IMG/VR virus record: IMGVR_UViG_3300042691_019090
Location: 1-43,745 of that record
DNA length: 43,745 nt
Direction: 5' to 3' (one strand)
Origin: a virus
How positions within the stretch are numbered: position 1 is the first letter of the stretch; each line of letters starts with the position of its first letter. The notes beneath the pieces are model-generated. The model did no database searches and was not told the DNA's origin. It saw only the letters and a program-made list of their open reading frames with translations. The position numbers were made by a program, and so were the translations under genes. Shown piece after piece: positions 40,399 through 43,745 of the stretch.

Positions 40399-40996
40399 TG
40401 TCTTGCTCCTTCGTCTCCGGCGGCAGGCCAAACTTGGCGTTGATATCCGCGACCTGCACGGTCGGCAGGGTCCGGTCGCTCTCGGGGATGAGGTCACCGA
40501 TGACAGGCATTGCCTCGGGCCATGCCGCCGCCAGCTTCTTGCCGGTCGACACGGTGTTCAGCACCGCCATGACTTCCCGGTACGCAGCTTCACAGGAGTC
40601 GTCGAACTGCTTGTAGCGCGTGACGAAGTTCTTGATTTCCTCGGACAGCTCGACGTTGGCGATGGTGTGGTAGGCGTAGTCGCGGGTCACTTTGTAACCA
40701 TCGTGTTTGGCCTGTTCGAGCTGCACCCAGTGACTGCGCATCTGCCCCCCGACGCGGACCCGGTAACCCTCCGCGCTGACGCAAAGCCCGGACCACCCGG
40801 TGTTTTCGAACGTCTTCGGGTGGTGCTTCTCCACCACAGCCATCGCGTCCTGCACCTCCTTGGGGTAGAGGTGGGCATAAGCCCGGTCGGCCAGTTGGCG
40901 GTTGAGCTGCACCAGCTCCTTGGCTTCGCTGGTGTACCGGTAGGCCACCAGCTTGCGGGCCATTTCTTCACGGATGTTGTTGGTCAGTCGGCTCAT
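40391..40996 (-). CDS. Nmad5-like protein
   Basis: 201 residues. RLTNNIREEMARKLVAYRYT, then ADRAYAHLYPKEVQDAMAVV and MAVLNTVSTGKKLAAAWPEA, with TVQVADINAKFGLPPETK at the end. This pattern fits the phage domain known as Nmad5 (nucleotide-modification-associated domain 5), whose biochemistry is unknown. No DNA-modifying enzyme was seen elsewhere in the window, so a link to modified bases cannot be made. A GTAAC palindrome and AAGGAG head it. Confidence 0.65.
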   Translation of the reverse strand: MSRLTNNIREEMARKLVAYRYTSEAKELVQLNRQLADRAYAHLYPKEVQDAMAVVEKHHPKTFENTGWSGLCVSAEGYRVRVGGQMRSHWVQLEQAKHDGYKVTRDYAYHTIANVELSEEIKNFVTRYKQFDDSCEAAYREVMAVLNTVSTGKKLAAAWPEAMPVIGDLIPESDRTLPTVQVADINAKFGLPPETKEQDNG

Positions 40997-41016
40997 CGGT
41001 CTTACTCCTTCGTTGT

Positions 41017-41028
41017 GTAACTGGTTAC
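41017..41028. promoter_or_regulatory. GTAAC-N2-GTTAC palindrome (TG spacer)
   Basis: In the 36-base gap between the VWA gene and the Nmad5-like gene, just 5' of GAAGGAG. Confidence 0.78.
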
Positions 41029-41032
41029 GGGG

Positions 41033-42277
41033 TTATTCCTTGACGTGGATGGTCTTACCGATAGGTGCGTCGGTGTTGGGGTTATCGACGACCACCCAGA
41101 GCACAGGGCACGGGTAGTTGGTTCCCCAGTTGCCGATGTATCCATCGGTAATCATAACCACGCAGTCGGGTTTGAGCTTGTGCTCCTTCATATACTTGGG
41201 CACACAGGCCGCGTCGGTGCCACCACCACCCTTGGGCTTCGCCCGCTGGAGCAGGCTGTCATATTCACCCTGCTTGAAGGTGTCATGCCCGGCGACTTCG
41301 GTGTCCCAGTAGAGTACATCCATGCGCTCGGGGCTGGTCGTGTTGGCAATCTCCACAATCTCGGTGAAGATGCGGTTGATGGGTGGAGGGTTGCCGCCCC
41401 ACATGGAGCCCGACAGGTCCGCACCGACGACGATATGCCCAAGGCTCTCGCCATAAAGCGAGGGCAGTGACAGGTCGAGCGCATGGACACGCCGGTTGAG
41501 TCGCCGCCATGTGGACTGGTCCTTGTTGGCGCAGTAAGCGGTGATGAACTCCCGCAGCGCGGTGCGCCAGTCAACGCCGGGGCGCAGCAACTCCCCAATC
41601 TCGGCGGGCATGTCGCCCTTACCAGCACCCATCTGCTTGGCTTCGGCTTCGCCACGGCGCAGCGCGTAATCCACGTCGCGCTCCAGCTTCTCCATCTCCT
41701 CCTTGGGGATGGCGTTGGCCTCCTCCCACTCGTGCTCGTCAAAGCCATCGGGTAACTGGTTACCCTGACCGCCCTGACCGCCGCTACCCTTGCCGCCCAT
41801 ACTGTTCTGCCGCTGCTCCTGCCGCAGGATATCGAAAATCTGCTTGGCGGACAGGCCGTTGAAGCGACCCGTTTCGTCATAGACACCGAGCCGGTTGCCG
41901 TCCGGGGTGCGCGGGAACTGCACCACGGTGCCATTGGGGTCGGCCTGCGTAATCATACGGTTGACGACGTAATCGCAAGCGATGTTGGCGAGCTGGTGAT
42001 CGATTTCGTGGAGCTTCTTCCACGTGGTCAGGTGGCGTAGGCCCTTGTGCATGGCCTCGTGCAGGGCAACGAAGGCCAGCTGGGGCACAGGCAGCATCTC
42101 AATGAACGCCCTGCCGTAGACTTCGTCGCGTCCGTTGGTGGCGGCCGTCGGCACGCGGCCGGTGTCGTCGATGGTGGTCTTGCCGATGGTCATGAGCCCC
42201 GCCCACAGCCGCAGGCTGGGCAGCTGAGACCGCATCACATCAATCTTCGCCTTCTTGAGCTTTCGTTCAGGTGTCAT
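41033..42277 (-). CDS. HExxH metallopeptidase-like VWA protein (DUF2201-like)
   Basis: 414 residues. N-terminal putative metallopeptidase with ALHEAMHKGLRHL (H73, E74, H77) and the following IACDYVVNRM helix; a Gly/Gln-rich linker (about 157-178, GGKGSGGQGGQGNQ); acidic helices; then a von Willebrand A domain with the MIDAS DLSGS (287-291) in VVGADLSGSMW and KGGGGTDAACVPKYM further on. This matches DUF2201-type proteins. With the AAA+ ATPase it resembles MoxR-VWA or CobS-CobT pairs. The substrate is unknown. A palindrome copy lies in the linker. Confidence 0.85.
   Translation of the reverse strand: MTPERKLKKAKIDVMRSQLPSLRLWAGLMTIGKTTIDDTGRVPTAATNGRDEVYGRAFIEMLPVPQLAFVALHEAMHKGLRHLTTWKKLHEIDHQLANIACDYVVNRMITQADPNGTVVQFPRTPDGNRLGVYDETGRFNGLSAKQIFDILRQEQRQNSMGGKGSGGQGGQGNQLPDGFDEHEWEEANAIPKEEMEKLERDVDYALRRGEAEAKQMGAGKGDMPAEIGELLRPGVDWRTALREFITAYCANKDQSTWRRLNRRVHALDLSLPSLYGESLGHIVVGADLSGSMWGGNPPPINRIFTEIVEIANTTSPERMDVLYWDTEVAGHDTFKQGEYDSLLQRAKPKGGGGTDAACVPKYMKEHKLKPDCVVMITDGYIGNWGTNYPCPVLWVVVDNPNTDAPIGKTIHVKE
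41752..41763. repeat. GTAAC-N2-GTTAC palindrome inside the VWA gene
   Basis: TG spacer on the plus strand. Read in a different frame from the other coding copies (Gly-Asn-Gln-Leu-Pro), at the end of the Gly/Gln linker. It heads no gene. Confidence 0.6.
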
Positions 42278-42288
42278 TTCTCTCTCCT

Positions 42289-42609
42289 CTATTCGTTGCC
42301 GCTGCCGCTGCCGTCGCCGTAGCCGTAGCCGTTCCCGTCGCCGTCGCCGTAGCCGTAGCCGTTCCCGTCGCCGTAGCCGTTCCCGTCGCCGTTCCCGTCG
42401 CCGTAGCCGTAGCCACCGCCTCTACCGTCACCAACAGACCCATCACCCCAACCGTCGCCGTTAACGAAGCCGCCATCGCCACAGCTATAGCTATTGCCGT
42501 CAAAACGCATGGTTTGCGGGTAACCAGTTACAGTAACGCCGTCCGGCACGAGCTTGGCCCATAGATGGGAGGGGCAAAGCCCCTCACCACGCAGGCCAGC
42601 GGTCGTCAT
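42289..42609 (-). CDS. Gly-Tyr/Gly-Asp repeat protein with LWAKLVPDG head
   Basis: 106 residues. From ATG 42609, inside the end of the 89-residue gene, comes SHLWAKLVPDGVTVTGY, then a tail of alternating Gly with Asp, Asn, Tyr or Ser. Over the 17 codons of the head aligned with the gene at 42970 (His-Leu-Trp onward), six of seven base differences are synonymous, which argues that this stretch is translated in both. A shorter start at 42510 would drop the head. No Shine-Dalgarno sits before 42609, so translation may be coupled. The function is unknown. Confidence 0.65.
   Translation of the reverse strand: MTTAGLRGEGLCPSHLWAKLVPDGVTVTGYPQTMRFDGNSYSCGDGGFVNGDGWGDGSVGDGRGGGYGYGDGNGDGNGYGDGNGYGYGDGDGNGYGYGDGSGSGNE
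42297..42420. repeat. Hexanucleotide-type repeat (GGC-TAC / GGC-GAC)
   Basis: Plus-strand gccgta, gccgtc and gccgtt units in irregular order. On the minus strand these are Gly-Tyr, Gly-Asp and Gly-Asn codon pairs. Such arrays are prone to slippage in steps that keep the frame. Confidence 0.9.
42520..42531. repeat. GTAAC-N2-GTTAC palindrome inside a repeat-protein gene
   Basis: CA spacer. Codes for Val-Thr-Gly-Tyr at the junction of head and tail of the Gly-repeat protein. It is homologous to a one-base-different site at 43138 in the paralogue. Confidence 0.65.
42569..42585 (-). promoter_or_regulatory. GC hairpin at end of the 89-residue gene
   Basis: GAGGGGC pairs with GCCCCTC over a 3-base loop at the stop codon of the 89-residue gene. 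No U tract follows. It could modulate ribosome or RNA-polymerase passage into the Gly-repeat gene. Confidence 0.4.
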
Positions 42610-42853
42610 TGCACGGGATGAGGGCGATCATCGCAGGCGGCACGATGGTGACGAGCGGCGCGGGGTCATCCAGCTCCGTGTCTTTGGTGGGGCCGTTGAC
42701 GAGCTGGTTGAGGCCACGCTGGGTGCCCCAGCGGCGCACGATGCGTGCGTTGTGCAGATGGTAGAAGTCGCCGTCGAAGGTAATGCTCTTGGCCACCCAG
42801 ACGTGGCCGGCGGTGGCCACCACCAGTGTGGTGGTCCATTGGTTGATGCTCAT
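42584..42853 (-). CDS. Small beta-rich protein, unknown
   Basis: 89 residues. TTTLVVATAGHVWVAKSITF, then DGDFYHLHNARIVRRWGTQR and VTIVPPAMIALIPCNDDRWP. Alternating strands and a short helix. The FDGDFYHLHNA segment and a C-terminal CxxxxW recall small phage proteins of the DUF6948 kind, but this is not a firm match. A palindrome then AAGGAG lie upstream, and promoter 1 precedes them. Confidence 0.68.
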   Translation of the reverse strand: MSINQWTTTLVVATAGHVWVAKSITFDGDFYHLHNARIVRRWGTQRGLNQLVNGPTKDTELDDPAPLVTIVPPAMIALIPCNDDRWPAW

Positions 42854-42871
42854 GTCATGCTCCTTGGTTGT

Positions 42872-42883
42872 GTAACTGGTTAC
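42872..42883. promoter_or_regulatory. GTAAC-N2-GTTAC palindrome (TG spacer)
   Basis: In the leader after promoter 1, about 40 bases from its -10 and directly 5' of CCAAGGAG of the 89-residue gene. Confidence 0.8.
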
Positions 42884-42924
42884 GCCAGTCAGCGTTGGTG
42901 GGTGAAGCTCCTCCCCACTCTCTC

Positions 42925-42953
42925 CTTATACTACACATACTTTCCTATGTCAA
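42925..42953 (-). promoter_or_regulatory. Sigma70-like early promoter 1
   Basis: TTGACA (42948-42953), a 17-base spacer and TATAAG (42925-42930) on the minus strand, in the 116-base gap between the second Gly-repeat gene and the 89-residue gene. It is a near-consensus promoter for the housekeeping sigma factor, and its surroundings repeat promoter 2. Confidence 0.85.
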
Positions 42954-42969
42954 GTAGCCCTCCTTTGGT

Positions 42970-43194
<225 letters not shown>

Positions 43195-43364
43195 CCATCT
43201 TCTCCAAGGCGGCGAGGCGTTGGCGCAGGTGCGACGGGGCGAAACCCCAGACACCGAGAACATTGCGACCATAGTCGCTGCACTCGCGGTTGAGCTGCTG
43301 CTCCGTGGCGAGGAGCTCCGCTTTCAAGGCGTCGTAGCGCCGAAGAAGCTGGATTGCGGGGTGT

Positions 43365-43643
43365 TCATCCATTGTCTGCCTCCAGATTTTGTCTCACGTC
43401 GATGATGAAACTCACACCCGAGCTATCCTTGTCGGTGAAAGCCCGGATGGTGTCGTTCGGGTTCTCCTTCGCTTTGCGGAGCATCTCATAAAGCTCCCCC
43501 GCGAAGACCAGTTTCGCACCGTGGTTCTTCGCGAATATCCGGGCAGAGAGCTTCATCATCTCCTTCTGCCCCAGCCGGTAGGCCAGCAGGCAGGCCACTA
43601 CCGCGAGCGCAAGCCGCGCGATTGCAGATGCTGTGATAACCAT
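43365..43643 (-). CDS. Membrane-anchored small protein, unknown
   Basis: 92 residues. An N-terminal transmembrane helix (residues 4-22, TASAIARLALAVVACLLAYR) is followed by a soluble part: SARIFAKNHGAKLVFAGELY, MLRKAKENPNDTIRAFTDKD and GVSFIIDVRQNLEADNG. A strong GGAGGAG precedes the start. It is probably anchored in the inner membrane with the C-terminal part in the cytoplasm or periplasm. The function is unknown. Confidence 0.7.
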   Translation of the reverse strand: MVITASAIARLALAVVACLLAYRLGQKEMMKLSARIFAKNHGAKLVFAGELYEMLRKAKENPNDTIRAFTDKDSSGVSFIIDVRQNLEADNG

Positions 43644-43645
43644 TA

Positions 43646-43745
43646 TCAGTCTCCTCCGTCGCCGCCGTCGCCGTCGCCGTCGCCGTAGCCGTAGCCGTCG
43701 CCGTCGCCGTAGCTGTAGCCGTAGCCGTAGCCGTCGCCGTAGCCG
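43646..43745 (-). CDS. Gly-Tyr/Gly-Asp repeat protein, 5' truncated
   Basis: The minus-strand frame is open from the window's end to TGA at 43646-43648 and encodes only alternating Gly with Tyr, Asp or Ser, ending GDGGDGGD. The head lies outside the window, so membership of the LWAKLVPDG family is presumed. It ends three bases before the membrane-anchored gene. Confidence 0.65.
   Translation of the reverse strand, partial: GYGDGYGYGYSYGDGDGYGYGDGDGDGGDGGD

Noticed and set aside
42267-42564. Plus- and other-frame open stretches rich in Ala and Val over the same repeats.
   Set aside because: They are shadow frames of the GGC-TAC/GGC-GAC repeat. The minus-strand Gly-repeat frame has a conserved head and synonymous divergence.

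Overview
The window is a 43.7 kb fragment of a tailed-phage genome, most likely podovirus-like, from a Gram-negative (probably alphaproteobacterial) host. The virion genes show this: large internal/ejection-type proteins, tail fibre, adaptor and nozzle-like proteins. So does a lysis cassette of M15 endolysin, holin and nested spanins, and a phage DNA-replication set. The host inference rests on the spanin pair and the high GC content. No rRNA, tRNA, integrase, lysogeny repressor or phage RNA polymerase was seen. No terminase, portal or major capsid gene is present, and both ends of the window fall inside low-complexity repeats within open genes, so the genome is incomplete here.

Layout. Left arm, 1-23,004, plus strand: tightly packed late genes, often with ATGA or GTGA overlaps. 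In order these are small, very basic proteins (one with a PAASK tandem repeat), a LamG/esterase-like virion protein, adaptor-type proteins, the lysis cassette (7.1-8.05 kb), tail fibre, nozzle-like protein, and a block of internal virion proteins. The block ends in a 2,032-residue protein that carries an FtsK-gamma-like winged helix, a possible ADP-ribosyltransferase-like segment and a PLxRFG-like region. Right arm, 23,099-43,745, minus strand: early and replication genes, transcribed towards the left arm. Its proximal part (23-34.5 kb) encodes an AEP primase-helicase, a probable ssDNA-binding protein, an SNF2-type helicase, HNH-like, RecB/Cas4-like and (further out) VRR-NUC nucleases, a family-A DNA polymerase with 3'-5' exonuclease, and a MazG-like pyrophosphohydrolase. 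Its distal part (34.5-43.7 kb) holds many small genes of unknown function around an AAA+ ATPase, a HExxH-VWA protein, a helical DUF3150-like protein and an Nmad5-like protein. The two arms converge on a 12-bp perfect hairpin at 23.0 kb.

The least explained part is the distal right arm. (a) A 12-bp palindrome, GTAAC-N2-GTTAC, occurs 12 times between 31.4 and 42.9 kb plus once in the left arm. Many copies sit directly 5' of a Shine-Dalgarno sequence and head small groups of overlapping genes. (b) Four genes encode Gly-Tyr/Gly-Asp dipeptide-repeat proteins, and the three complete ones share a short LWAKLVPDG-like head. (c) Five small proteins share a DELxA(F/Y) box. (d) Two nearly identical sigma70-like promoters drive this arm, which suggests that host RNA polymerase reads the early genes. 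Together these look like a regulated arm of early cassettes with undescribed protein families.
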